Assembly: GCA_040881995.1 (NCBI GenBank)
Contig: JBBECD010000219.1
Span: 1 to 64,000 of the forward strand
DNA: 64,000 nucleotides
Direction of reading: 5' to 3'
Origin: JAQCEJ01 sp040881995
GTDB taxonomy: Bacteria; Planctomycetota; Planctomycetia; Planctomycetales; Planctomycetaceae
Below the pieces are notes generated by a model that worked only from the letters and a program-made list of their open reading frames with translations, had not been told where the DNA came from and made no database searches. Position 1 is the first letter of the stretch. Every line of letters starts with the position of its first letter. Positions 36,143-45,143 of the stretch are shown here, one piece after another. A program made the position numbers and the translations under genes.

Positions 36143-36247
36143 GCGGCGATCAGAATTTTTTTCTCGGCGACGATCGGCTATAATGATTTGTGACTGTTCC
36201 GCCCGGAAATCTTCTGAAATTCACCACGATCATCGGAGAAAATAATC

Positions 36248-36937
36248 ATGCCGACTCGCCCCCTGTTCACTCGCATTTTTGGAGGTTTTTGTTTGTCGCT
36301 GCTGTTGATATCGGCGAGCGACGCCGCGACGTTCACGCTGAAGGCGATTGAAGGTCTTCCCGAAGGAGTCTCATCCGAAGTGGCGGGCGTGCTCAATCCG
36401 CAGGGTTACGAAATCGCGGGCGAAAAAGGGGCGGTCGCCAAAATCTGGCTGACGCAGTCCTCGCCGATTAAAGCCGATTTCAAGCCGACGCTCAGCGTCA
36501 AATATCCGTTCGAGTCGGGCGAATTCCTCGGCGCGATGGAAGTCGTTAAAGGGACGAAATTCACCGACTTCCGCGGCCAGACCGTCAAGCCGGGCGTCTA
36601 CACGCTGCGTTACGGCAAGCAACCGGTCGACGGCAATCACGTCGGCACGAGTGAACTCGCCGATTTCATTCTCGCCCTCCCTGCGAGTCAGGATGCCGAT
36701 CCCAAGCCGATCGAAAAACCGAAAGATTTGGCGAAGAAGAGCGCCAAATCGGTGAGTTCGAATCACCCGGCGATCTTTTCGCTGCAACCGGCCGAAGAAG
36801 CCCCGGAGGAGGCCGAACTGGTGCACGAGGAAAAGGACGAATTCTGGATTCTCAACGTCGCCGCCACCGGAACGGTCGATAATGAAAAGCAAGCGGTCCC
36901 TCTGCGTCTCGTCGTCATCGGCCATGCTAAAGAGTAA
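36248..36937 (+). CDS. Exported protein, unknown function
   Basis: A 229-residue secreted protein with signal peptide (MPTRPLFTRIFGGFCLSLLL, cleavage after SDAA). The mature region has PEGVSSEVAGVLNPQGYEIA and VKPGVYTLRYGKQPVDGNHV, followed by an acidic, Pro/Lys/Glu-rich segment. The KPGVYTLRYG block recalls DUF2911-like proteins, but I cannot confirm the family. It lies 6 bases before the next gene and is likely co-transcribed with it. Confidence 0.75.
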   Translation: MPTRPLFTRIFGGFCLSLLLISASDAATFTLKAIEGLPEGVSSEVAGVLNPQGYEIAGEKGAVAKIWLTQSSPIKADFKPTLSVKYPFESGEFLGAMEVVKGTKFTDFRGQTVKPGVYTLRYGKQPVDGNHVGTSELADFILALPASQDADPKPIEKPKDLAKKSAKSVSSNHPAIFSLQPAEEAPEEAELVHEEKDEFWILNVAATGTVDNEKQAVPLRLVVIGHAKE

Positions 36938-36943
36938 TCGCAC

Positions 36944-37576
36944 ATGCTGTCCTTTGCGAATATGCGTCTCAAGAATGTCGTCGTTTCCGCGGTCAGTTAC
37001 ACCGTGCTGTTGACGGCGTTCTTTGCGATCGTCGCGCATTCATCGGATGAGAAACCGTCGTCTGACGAGAAAGCGACTTCGCCGACGAAGGCAGATGCCG
37101 AGTCGGAGGTCAAACGGCTGAAACTCAAAAAGGAACTCTTTCGCGGCGAGGTGATGCTGCTTTCCGAAGCGCTGAAACTTAAAGGAGTGAAATCGTTTTC
37201 GGAGCAGAACGATCAGGCGGTCCTCGTCACGCCGGAGGAAGAGTTGATACCGATCGTCTCCGACTGGCGCGGCCGGGCGTTCTTTCAGGACGAACGGCTG
37301 CGGAATCGCGAAGTCGAACTGATCGGGACGCGCCGGCCGGGGGTTCCCTATCTGCAGGTGCTGGGGATTTACACGTTCGACGAGAAGGGGACGCGGATGC
37401 ACACCGATTACTGGTGCGACATCTGTTCGATCCCGATGTACGAAATCAAGCCCTGCGATTGCTGCCAGATGGAGATCCGATTACGATTCCTCCCGCAGGA
37501 TCTGCCGGAGTATTTGAATGGTCGAGGGTCGAGAGTCGAGGGTCGAGGGCCAGAAGAGTCAAACTCGCCCGATTGA
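36944..37576 (+). CDS. Membrane-anchored/exported Cys-motif protein
   Basis: A 210-residue protein with an N-terminal hydrophobic helix (NVVVSAVSYTVLLTAFFAIV), then a charged linker and a C-terminal domain with WCDICSIPMYEIKPCDCCQM (CxxC and CxCC), a possible metal site. It begins 6 bases after the preceding exported-protein gene. The last 19 residues or so (NGRGSRVEGRGPEESNSPD) are encoded by the GTCGAGGGTC repeat at 37518-37550, so the native C-terminus probably ended near PEYL. No family name is recognised. Confidence 0.75.
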   Translation: MLSFANMRLKNVVVSAVSYTVLLTAFFAIVAHSSDEKPSSDEKATSPTKADAESEVKRLKLKKELFRGEVMLLSEALKLKGVKSFSEQNDQAVLVTPEEELIPIVSDWRGRAFFQDERLRNREVELIGTRRPGVPYLQVLGIYTFDEKGTRMHTDYWCDICSIPMYEIKPCDCCQMEIRLRFLPQDLPEYLNGRGSRVEGRGPEESNSPD

Positions 37577-37626
37577 AGTGGAGTGTCTGTTTCTGGCTCT
37601 GGACTCTGGACCCTCGACTCTGGACT
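37518..37626. repeat. Inverted repeat, GTCGAGGGTCGAGAG / CTCTGGACCCTCGAC family
   Basis: The left part (37518-37550) holds reiterated GGTCGAGGGTCGAGAGTC and the right part (about 37590-37626) reiterated CTCTGGACTCTGGACCCTC, so the segment can pair with itself. It spans the end of one gene and the upstream region of mch. Confidence 0.75.
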
Positions 37627-37634
37627 TTTCAACC

Positions 37635-38588
37635 ATGCGTCTTTCTCTCAACGAGCGCAGTTTGCATCTGCTCGAATCGGTCGCCGATTGGGCGGAAGAT
37701 CTCGGCATCGGCCGGCATCCGCTTCTCGACGGCGGAACCGTCTGGGACTTCGGCGTGCATGCGCCGGGAAGCCTCGCTGCGGGCCTATTGCTCGCACGTC
37801 TCTGCATGGCCGATTTCGCGCATGTGTCGCTGTCGACGGGAGACATCGGCGGCACCGCCTGGCCCGTGCTCACCGTGCAAGTCGAATCTCCGGTTGAAGC
37901 GTGCCTCTTGAGTCAGTACGCCGGCTGGCAGATTTCCGTCGGCAAGTTTTTCGCGATGGGCTCGGGACCGATGCGAGCCGTCGCCGCGCGGGAGGAACTG
38001 TTCGGCACGCTGGAATATCTCGAATGTCCCACGCGATGCATCGGCGTGCTCGAAGGACGCAAACTTCCCGACGATGCGGTGCTCGCGTACCTTGCGGAGA
38101 AAACAAATCTTCCCGCCGATCAGATCACGCTCTGCATCGCCCCGACGGCGAGTCTCGCCGGGAACACGCAGGTCGTCGCCCGCTCGGTCGAAACGGCATT
38201 GCATAAATTGTTCGAACTCAAGTTCGACGTGCGGCGGATCGTCAGCGGTCTCGGCTCGGCTCCGCTGTCGCCCGTGGCGAAGGACGATCTCACGGGAATC
38301 GGCCGGACGAACGATGCGATTCTATACGGCGGACGTGTGACGTTGTGGGTCACCGGCGATGACGATTCGATCGCCGAGATCGGGCCGAAGGTTCCGTCGC
38401 AGGCGTCGCCGATGTACGGCAAGCCGTTTTTAGAAATCTTTGAGGAAGCGGGCCGCGATTTTTACCAGATCGATCCGCACCTCTTCAGCCCGGCGGAGAT
38501 CGTGTTCCAGAATATCGAGACCGGCACCGTGCAGCATTTTGGTTCCCCCGCACCGGAGATTCTGCGGCGGTCGTTTCTGGGGAAGTGA
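37635..38588 (+). CDS. mch: Methenyltetrahydromethanopterin cyclohydrolase
   Basis: A 317-residue enzyme that interconverts methenyl- and formyl-tetrahydromethanopterin, a core step of the H4MPT-linked C1 pathway found in methylotrophs and Planctomycetes. Characteristic stretches: MRLSLNERSLHLLESVADWA, LLDGGTVWDFGVHAPGSLAA, WQISVGKFFAMGSGPMRAVA, PTRCIGVLEGRKLP and FDVRRIVSGLGSAPLSPVAK. Start 37635 is set by the family N-terminus; the in-frame upstream region is repeat DNA. It is followed on the same strand by an ATP-grasp ligase likely from the same pathway. Confidence 0.93.
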   Translation: MRLSLNERSLHLLESVADWAEDLGIGRHPLLDGGTVWDFGVHAPGSLAAGLLLARLCMADFAHVSLSTGDIGGTAWPVLTVQVESPVEACLLSQYAGWQISVGKFFAMGSGPMRAVAAREELFGTLEYLECPTRCIGVLEGRKLPDDAVLAYLAEKTNLPADQITLCIAPTASLAGNTQVVARSVETALHKLFELKFDVRRIVSGLGSAPLSPVAKDDLTGIGRTNDAILYGGRVTLWVTGDDDSIAEIGPKVPSQASPMYGKPFLEIFEEAGRDFYQIDPHLFSPAEIVFQNIETGTVQHFGSPAPEILRRSFLGK

Positions 38589-38620
38589 CCTTTACCTTTT
38601 TATCACCTGGACAGTCCTCT

Positions 38621-38774
38621 CAATGACGAATGTCGAAATCCGAATGTCGAATCAAATCCGAATGACGAATGCTCAAATGACGAAGGGCAATCGAATGCGC
38701 GTGAGACATTCAATGCTGGCGTTTCGACATTCGGATTTTAAGCTTCGTCATTGATTCGACATTCGTCATTCAGT
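38621..38774. repeat. Dispersed inverted repeat (ATTCGACATTCGGAT family), second copy
   Basis: The left arm (38621-38685) and right arm (about 38720-38773) are reiterated complementary GAATGTCGAATC words. It shares a perfect 29-base stretch with 3184-3212 and fills most of the gap between mch and the ATP-grasp gene. Confidence 0.85.
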
Positions 38775-38818
38775 CAGCAACAGCTCCCTCCAACCTCCGG
38801 CCACATTCGAACACCATC

Positions 38819-39724
38819 ATGCAGATCGCCGTTCTCGGTAACGAAGGAAGCTGGTACGTCGCCGATCTCGAGCGTGCGGGGCGCGAACGCGGGCACGTCG
38901 TGCAGCGGCTCGATTTCCCCCGGCTGACGGTGAGCACGAACGTCGCCGAAACGACGAACATCACCTGCGGTGAACTCGCGCTGAAAGATTTCGACGCGGT
39001 CATCGTCCGCACGATGCCTCCGGGGTCGCTCGAACAGGTTGTGTACCGCATGGATGCCCTGGCGTCGATCGAGGCATCGGGGATCACAGTCCTCAATTCA
39101 CCGAAGTCGCTCGAATGTGCGGTCGACAAGTATCTGACGACGTTTCGGCTTGCAAAAGCGGGGTTACTCGTCCCGCCGACGATTGTCTGCGAAGATGAAG
39201 AGACCGCGCTGGCGGCGTTCGAACAACTGGGCGGCGATGTGATTGTCAAGCCGTTGTTCGGTTCGGAAGGCCGGGGCATTCTGCGCGTGAGCGATCCCGA
39301 TCTCGCGTTGCGGACCTTCCGCACGCTCGCGCGGATCGATGCGGTGCTGTATCTGCAGCGGTTCATTCCGCACGCGGGATTCGACCTGCGGGTGATGGTC
39401 CTCGACGGCGAAATCCTCGGCGGCATGCGCCGCTACGGCGACGGCGATTTCCGCACCAACGTCGCGAGAAACGGCCGGGCCGAACCGGTCGAGGTTTCTG
39501 ACGCCGAGCGAGAAATGGCAGTCGTCGCTGCTAAAGTCACCGGTGCCCGTTTCGCGGGGGTGGATCTGTTATACGGTTCCGGCGGCGAGTGTTACGTGAT
39601 CGAAGTCAACGCCGTGCCGGGCTGGCGGGCGTTCGCGCGGGTGACGGGGATGGATGTGGCGTTAAGGGTGATGGAGCGATTGGAAAAGTTGGATCACTCC
39701 TCATCGATCCACGCCAGGCGATGA
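38819..39724 (+). CDS. RimK-family ATP-grasp ligase (MptN-like)
   Basis: A 301-residue ATP-grasp amino-acid ligase. It begins MQIAVLGNEGSWYVADLERA, then has the ATP-binding lid GGDVIVKPLFGSEGRGILRV, FDLRVMVLDGEILGGMRRY, DGDFRTNVARNG and the metal-binding AGVDLLYGSGGECYVIEVNA. Related proteins include MptN, which adds glutamate to tetrahydromethanopterin or tetrahydrosarcinapterin. Proximity to mch supports a cofactor-tailoring role over ribosomal S6 modification. Its last 31 bases overlap the end of the convergent gene on the other strand. Confidence 0.88.
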   Translation: MQIAVLGNEGSWYVADLERAGRERGHVVQRLDFPRLTVSTNVAETTNITCGELALKDFDAVIVRTMPPGSLEQVVYRMDALASIEASGITVLNSPKSLECAVDKYLTTFRLAKAGLLVPPTIVCEDEETALAAFEQLGGDVIVKPLFGSEGRGILRVSDPDLALRTFRTLARIDAVLYLQRFIPHAGFDLRVMVLDGEILGGMRRYGDGDFRTNVARNGRAEPVEVSDAEREMAVVAAKVTGARFAGVDLLYGSGGECYVIEVNAVPGWRAFARVTGMDVALRVMERLEKLDHSSSIHARR

Positions 39725-41028
39725 TTTTTGATTTGATGTTCGATCAATTTCGGGTCAACGCCGAATTCCCGCCCAAGTTGCTCCACCTCTTCTGCGCCGA
39801 CGATATTATCAATCCGGGATCGCAGGGCTTCGGCGGGGGCGAGGAGTTCGGCAGCGAAGGCCCGTGAGACGCGTTGGTCCCAGTTGAAAGCTCGCGTGAC
39901 CAACCGCGGAGAAAATTCACAGCCGTTGTCCGAGAAAAAATACAGCGAACGGGCTAACCGAAACCGGTCGGTTTGAGGCGGTAACGTCGGGCCTACAACA
40001 AGAGGGCGATTGTCTCGCGTCGTCACCAGACTGCTGATACGTTTTGTTCCTTCCACAATTTCGAATTGTTTTTCCGGCACCGACCAGCCGCAATGATCGT
40101 GCAAAAGTGTTTTCAAATCCGTGAGAGGCGTGAGCGGAAGGGAGTACGTTTGGCGAACCTGAGCGGCCTTTTCATATCCCGTTTGATGTGCCGACGCGTG
40201 CCTCGTCGTGAGGTCTTCGTCCGCGCGTGTCGCGGAAGGCGCATCCTTTGGCAGCGCTCGATCGAGCCAATCCAATTCCGCGACGAGTGACTCTCCATTC
40301 GTCACATCAGCCAGGTCGTGCCGGATTTTTACCGGCAGTCCACAAACGCGGCTGTTTATCACTTCGATCAGTTCATCCGTCAGCTCATTTTCATTGTACG
40401 GATCGAGTCCCATCGAAGCGGCGAGAGCACATAGCGTCGATTCGTTTTGACGCGATTCGCCGATGGCGTTCCAGTTCGTACGTAACTGTTGTACCGAATC
40501 GTCCGTTTTGTCGGTCAGGCGTTCGAGCACGGAGTCGACCAATCGGTGTAATTCCCGTTCAACTTCAGTCGGTTCAATAGATGCGAGTCCTTCTTCAATA
40601 AATCGTACAGGTCGTATGCGTTCATCAAAATAGGGATCTGGCTCCCATTTCATCATGACGGCGTTTCCGTCACGATAGATCGTCAGGTCGGGAAGAGCGC
40701 CTCCCTCTCTTGCTCCCAAAAGATTATGACGTCGCACCCACTCGCGCTGGTTGGGATCGTTGGCGAGGCTGCGGCCATTTGCAAATTCGGGCACGCGGCA
40801 GCTTTCGTGAAGCAAAAACCACCAATTCTCGACGATCCATTCCGCCAGGGGAAACAGTGGTCCATACACTCCCCGGTCGACGCTGTTGCTTGTCGACCTG
40901 ATGAGTTGTGTGAGCCATCTTGATTCTGAAGGGGTTTCGAGTTTGATCTCAAATCGCGCCCAGGTCGCCGCCAACGTGGAGTTCTTCACTCCCGGTGCGT
41001 CGTTCCATTCCGCAAACAACTTAAGCAT
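39694..41028 (-). CDS. ImmA/IrrE-like protein with lost zinc ligands
   Basis: A 444-residue protein whose C-terminal 150 residues look like an ImmA/IrrE peptidase fold: RFRLARSLYFF and SRAFAAELLAPAEALR match the helix and the NRFAAELLMP region of that family. The HExxH is absent (ARSLYF), and the third ligand Glu is Gln (DQRVSRAFAAEL), so it is probably not a protease. The first 290 residues show no known domain; they include WIVENWWFLLHESCRVP and VRRHNLLGAREGGALPDLTI. It overlaps its upstream partner by 8 bases. A role in regulation or anti-phage/toxin function is only an inference from the gene arrangement. Confidence 0.72.
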   Translation of the reverse strand: MLKLFAEWNDAPGVKNSTLAATWARFEIKLETPSESRWLTQLIRSTSNSVDRGVYGPLFPLAEWIVENWWFLLHESCRVPEFANGRSLANDPNQREWVRRHNLLGAREGGALPDLTIYRDGNAVMMKWEPDPYFDERIRPVRFIEEGLASIEPTEVERELHRLVDSVLERLTDKTDDSVQQLRTNWNAIGESRQNESTLCALAASMGLDPYNENELTDELIEVINSRVCGLPVKIRHDLADVTNGESLVAELDWLDRALPKDAPSATRADEDLTTRHASAHQTGYEKAAQVRQTYSLPLTPLTDLKTLLHDHCGWSVPEKQFEIVEGTKRISSLVTTRDNRPLVVGPTLPPQTDRFRLARSLYFFSDNGCEFSPRLVTRAFNWDQRVSRAFAAELLAPAEALRSRIDNIVGAEEVEQLGREFGVDPKLIEHQIKNHRLAWIDEE

Positions 41029-41431
41029 TATGCTGGTTCCAATTCAGCAAGTGGTCGTCATCTTTGGGCATTTCCCACTCTTCAAGAGGATATCCCTTGT
41101 ACGTTCCCAACTCGCGATTTACCAATCTTGCCTCGTACAGCCGTCCATCGAACCAACCCCAGACGTATTTGGGAAAGTCACCTTCGAACACGTCCGTTGT
41201 ACAGCGTCGTCGTATTCCTTCGCGTAGAACGATCGCAATTTTTTCAAAGTCGACGTATTGAGGATCGCATCGGGTCGCATCAGATCGTAGGGCCGGATGT
41301 CCCGCGGGGCTGGGGTAAGTTTTGTGCTCGGCGCTTCCTCTATAGCTCGCGCGTGTGGCTATTACGTCGGGGTCGGGTTTGTTTTCCGGCCAAGGGGCAA
41401 TTACCCGCTGACGTGAACGGCGGTGTCGCAT
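41021..41431 (-). CDS. Small partner of the ImmA/IrrE-like protein
   Basis: A 136-residue protein without a recognised family name. Notable stretches are YRGSAEHKTYPSPAGHPALR followed by SDATRCDP in the first half, then FPKYVWGWFDGRLYEARLVN and GTYKGYPLEEWEMPK. The second half looks like a small antiparallel beta domain with many aromatic residues. The first 25 residues may not be translated; the start is uncertain. It overlaps the downstream gene by 8 bases (translational coupling). I recall similar short proteins as genome neighbours of ImmA/IrrE-like genes but cannot name a described family. Confidence 0.7.
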   Translation of the reverse strand: MRHRRSRQRVIAPWPENKPDPDVIATRASYRGSAEHKTYPSPAGHPALRSDATRCDPQYVDFEKIAIVLREGIRRRCTTDVFEGDFPKYVWGWFDGRLYEARLVNRELGTYKGYPLEEWEMPKDDDHLLNWNQHNA

Positions 41432-41536
41432 TCAGCAAAATCCTTCAAAAGTATTGCATCATATTACTCACCGGGTAAAGGCCGCGCCCAGTGATAAAAT
41501 GATGTAACGTCTCTACATACATGTTATTGGGATCCA

Positions 41537-42541
41537 TTACTCCATCTGCAACACCTTCCGACGCTCTTCCGTCCGCTCCACAATTTCTTCCCGCACCGTC
41601 GTCGGCAGATACGCGGCGCGCATCACGAAACCATACGCCTCCCCGACTTTATAGTTCGGAATGAACCATTGAAAATCCCACGCCGGGTTGTTGGCTCCGC
41701 CGCCGGTGGGGGATTGGGCGAGCCAAATCTGGTCGCGCGGGCGGAACATGGGGACGAACGCCATGCCGTGGCTGATGCCGTAGTACCACGCCTCGGTCGC
41801 CACGTACTTCGACGGGTGGTTCACCAGCTTCAGCGGAAAGTCGGGATCGATTTTCGGATCGAGCATCCGCACGTACGGCGGGTGCGTGGCGTCGACGCCG
41901 TGCTCGGGCGTGACCGTTTTGATCCAATGCGGACGTTCTTTCGTGCCGTGCCGCTGGCCGATGAAATGGATCGCTTTATCTTCCGGTTCGTGGATGTAAC
42001 TCGCCCAGAACAGGCCGATATAACCCTGCAAAAACGTCTCGGCCCGCGGGATACATTCGAACGTGTATTCGATCGTGCCGTCGTCGAGCAGGTGATACCG
42101 GCCGCAGCTTTCGAGTTTCCAATTCGGCGACGGGGGTTGATAGAGTTCAACCGTATGTTCATCGATGATTCGCAGCTCCAGCGGGGTGACACGGGGCTCG
42201 AATTTTTCGCGTTCGACAGAGAGTGTGCCGTCGTGGATGTGTTCATAATTGAGACCGGCGAACGTCGGGACGAACAAGTTCTCCTCACGCCGGGAATGTC
42301 GGAGTAACGCAATGCCGTTGTAACCGGCTTTGTGACCAGGGAGGATGTCGTTATCGACCGCGGCGTTGTTGACGATGACCGCCGTCACGTCGCCGCGCTT
42401 CAGCACGGCGAAATGTTCGTCGTGAACGGTATAGTTGACGTCGTCGTTGGTCAGGCTGGTCACTCGCGGTGCGGCGAGCGGATGCGGCGTGTCGTCGGCG
42501 GTGATCACGAGCGGTGCGAGCAACATTAGCAGGAGTGACAT
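41537..42541 (-). CDS. Exported protein, unknown function
   Basis: A 334-residue secreted protein. A short signal peptide (MSLLLMLLAPLVITAD) precedes a beta-rich body that resembles a sugar-epimerase/galactose-mutarotase-like sandwich in rhythm (TVELYQPPSPNWKLESCGRY, GTIEYTFECIP). Repeated Trp/His-rich stretches HWIKTVTPEHGVD and PTGGGANNPAWDFQWFIPNY are notable. Such proteins are widespread in Planctomycetes, but no function is known to me. It is monocistronic. Confidence 0.75.
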   Translation of the reverse strand: MSLLLMLLAPLVITADDTPHPLAAPRVTSLTNDDVNYTVHDEHFAVLKRGDVTAVIVNNAAVDNDILPGHKAGYNGIALLRHSRREENLFVPTFAGLNYEHIHDGTLSVEREKFEPRVTPLELRIIDEHTVELYQPPSPNWKLESCGRYHLLDDGTIEYTFECIPRAETFLQGYIGLFWASYIHEPEDKAIHFIGQRHGTKERPHWIKTVTPEHGVDATHPPYVRMLDPKIDPDFPLKLVNHPSKYVATEAWYYGISHGMAFVPMFRPRDQIWLAQSPTGGGANNPAWDFQWFIPNYKVGEAYGFVMRAAYLPTTVREEIVERTEERRKVLQME

Positions 42542-42653
42542 TTCGGCTCCTTAACGGTCATCGTTTTGAAGATTTGGACGAAATTGTTATGATCCGCACG
42601 GGGAAACATCAACATTATCACGAAAAACCAACAAAGTCATCAGCAGGAACATC

Positions 42654-43577
42654 ATGCAGACCCAACAGATTGCCGATGCGTTGTCGAAACATATGCCGGG
42701 GGTGATGCGGTGGGCCGCGGCGTTGGCGAAGCAGTTGCGGATGCACAACATCGCGCTCGGCGGAAAGTCGTCGGGGAACGCCAACACCGATGCGCTGACG
42801 CTCGCGGACCTGACGATTCAAGAATTGCTGGTCGGTGCGCTGCGGGATGCCGATCCGATTTTTCGACAGTGCCGGCTGGAATGCGAAGAAGAAACGGGCG
42901 ATCTGGACCGGTTTGCGAGCGATGCGCCCTACGTGATTTCAATCGATCCCATTGACGGGACGAAACAGTACCGCGACCGGACCGGCAACGGCTATTGCGT
43001 GATGCTGCATCTGCGCACGAAGGAAACGGTGCACTATTCGCTGGTATTGATTCCCGAACTCGGCGAACAGGGGACATGGGTGGAAGTGAACGGTTCGCGC
43101 ATCGTCTGCGGCGAGGATGATCCGTCGCGGCCCGCGGCTGACGTGCTGCGAGCCATGACGCCGATCGAGCGGCGGAATTTGACGATCGGCAAAAAGATTT
43201 ACCTGATCGGTTATCAGAATCGCGACGTGGACAAAGCGAATCTCGTGACCGGCATCGGTCTGGAGGGAGTGCCGCCGGACGAGATGCCGGGCAGCGTTTA
43301 TGAGCTGATGGCGCGCGGGACGTTCGGAGGATCGCTGATTCATTCGCCGAACGTGTATGATTTTCCGGTCGGATTGCACATCGCGCGCGTGCTCGGCGGA
43401 GACGCGGTGTGGGTGCATAATCGTCAGCCGGTGAATTTCCTGGAAACGTGGATGGACGAGCGGGCGCACATGATTCGCTTGCCCGGGATTGTGGCGTGCA
43501 GTCCCGATCGCGAAATTCTCGACCGGCTGTGCGCGCTGGCGAGGGATTGGAACCCCGTGCGCTACGCCGATGATTAA
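42654..43577 (+). CDS. Inositol monophosphatase/bisphosphate nucleotidase-family phosphatase
   Basis: A 307-residue Mg-dependent phosphatase of the IMPase superfamily. Metal ligands are visible: Glu in LECEEE (78-80), DPIDGT at 98-103, and the later region NVYDFPVGLHIARVLGGDAV in place of the usual WDxA. It is a soluble protein. The substrate may be an inositol or sugar phosphate, or PAP. The C-terminus extends into a unique 40 residues. The 3' end overlaps the convergent methyltransferase gene by 4 bases. Confidence 0.85.
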   Translation: MQTQQIADALSKHMPGVMRWAAALAKQLRMHNIALGGKSSGNANTDALTLADLTIQELLVGALRDADPIFRQCRLECEEETGDLDRFASDAPYVISIDPIDGTKQYRDRTGNGYCVMLHLRTKETVHYSLVLIPELGEQGTWVEVNGSRIVCGEDDPSRPAADVLRAMTPIERRNLTIGKKIYLIGYQNRDVDKANLVTGIGLEGVPPDEMPGSVYELMARGTFGGSLIHSPNVYDFPVGLHIARVLGGDAVWVHNRQPVNFLETWMDERAHMIRLPGIVACSPDREILDRLCALARDWNPVRYADD

Positions 43578-44329
43578 CGTCGGCCGCTGAGCACCGATTC
43601 GGGCGACGGCTGCGTGCCGGCGACGGCGGTCGTCGGTTTGACCGCTTCGACCATGATGCCCCCGATTTTCAGAAAGCGGTGGACCGGGCTGAACCACAGC
43701 GGCTTTTTCCAGTGGAAGCCGACCTGTTCGCAGGCTTCGCGGAGTTCTTGCCGATTGTACGTGCGGCACTTCCAGGTCTGGCTGCACATCATGCCGGGGA
43801 TGGTATCTTCGGTGGTAAGAATCAGAGCGCTCCCGCCCGGCTGCAACACGCGATAAACCTCGGCGAGTCCCGGAACCGGGTCGGGCAGATGTTCGATCAC
43901 CCAGCCGCAGGTCACGCAGTCGAACGATTCGTCGGCGAACGGCAGTTTGGTCATGTCGGCGGTGATAAACGACGGACGCGAACTCTTTAACCGTTCGCCG
44001 GCGCGCATCAGCATTTTCCACGAGAGGTCGCAGGCGACGATGTCGACGTCGGAGTTCGTCATTTTGAGGATATGGCCGAGAATCTGTCCCGCTCCCGAAC
44101 CGACGTCGAGAATCCGGTGAAATCGAGAGATGTCGAACTTGCGGCTTTTGAGAATATGGCCGATTAGCGGTTCGTGCAGCGAGACGAAGCTCCCAAAGGC
44201 CAACATGGCGCCGGCGGGGCCGTCGTACAGGCTGCGCACGCGGTGGCGATATTGTTGTAAACTGAGGCGACGTATCCCTTTAAACTCCATAAGACGCTGA
44301 AATTTTCGGACGGGAGGCGTGGATTTCAT
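43574..44329 (-). CDS. Class I SAM-dependent methyltransferase
   Basis: A 251-residue methyltransferase. The SAM-binding motif I is FHRILDVGSGAGQILGHIL; motif II VDIVACDLSWKMLMRAGERL; then SFDCVTCGWVIEHLPDPV and LQPGGSALILTTED. The N-terminus has FKGIRRLSLQQYRHRVRSLY, and the C-terminus has WFSPVHRFLKIGG. The start is placed at 44329 (MKSTPPVRKFQRL); a longer form to 44401 is possible but lacks a ribosome-binding site. The substrate is unknown; it resembles ubiquinone/phospholipid-type methyltransferases. Confidence 0.85.
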   Translation of the reverse strand: MKSTPPVRKFQRLMEFKGIRRLSLQQYRHRVRSLYDGPAGAMLAFGSFVSLHEPLIGHILKSRKFDISRFHRILDVGSGAGQILGHILKMTNSDVDIVACDLSWKMLMRAGERLKSSRPSFITADMTKLPFADESFDCVTCGWVIEHLPDPVPGLAEVYRVLQPGGSALILTTEDTIPGMMCSQTWKCRTYNRQELREACEQVGFHWKKPLWFSPVHRFLKIGGIMVEAVKPTTAVAGTQPSPESVLSGRR

Positions 44330-45143
44330 AACAATTTCCCCTAACCGGCTTCGATCACTTGGGCGAAAGAGCTTCGGCGTGCCTAAAGACGGTCGAGTCA
44401 ATAATGAATCGAAAGATTTTGGAAGCTAAAATGTCGTCGAAATCACCGGCTGTACTGTCCGAAACGTAATGAAATGCAATCGCCGCCCGGTCGGTGTAAC
44501 TCGCTGTCGCAGCCATTTCGACCGCACGCTTTCCGTTAGACTTAACTTCAGATGCTCAAGTTTGTTGTGTCGTCGTCCCCGGCGGTTGCCGACCTCAGAC
44601 GCTGTCGCGGCGCATGGCGAATTCCGCCGTGGGATCGTCCCGCGATACCGCTTGAATGCCGAAACCAACAAGACTATGATTGCACCTGGATGGGACCGCC
44701 GGTGCGAAGTCGGTTATTCCCCCCGCTCGTCGGAAGATTATCGTCCTTCGAGCGGATTTGATATGACGTCAATCCTGCCCGCGCACGCGATGGGAAAAGA
44801 AGAACACAACACCATTCATCAAAAATTTATAACTTTTCCTATCGCTGAGTTCAATCGATCCCGCCTTCACAATTGCAAAATTGACGGGTTCAGCGGTTGC
44901 CAATCTGAAAATTCTTCACGTTTCGCATGAAAATACAAATGGGGAAAGTCCTGAAGAATCTTCGTCACATCAACCTACTATTATGAATGCCCAAAGTCTT
45001 GCGGACGCGGCCGATTCGATCGATTCGTCGGTTGAATCCCTTCGGTCTCTTCCTTATCAGGCGATCCAAGTGCTGTTGTGATTCTCGAAATGAACCGCGG
45101 TCTGCGTATTTCCCGTCCACCGAGTTCGGATGCTCCACTCTCC
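44330..45143. other. Intergenic region, no gene seen
   Basis: About 800 bases without a supported gene. Open frames (such as 44469-44930 and 44881-45081) have unconvincing composition and no ribosome-binding site. The right end is upstream DNA of the Sua5-YwlE gene. Confidence 0.5.

Noticed and set aside
44469..44930. A 153-codon plus-strand frame in the gap before the Sua5-YwlE gene
   Set aside because: Composition is Arg/Ser/Cys-rich and unlike its neighbours, with no ribosome-binding site and no motif.
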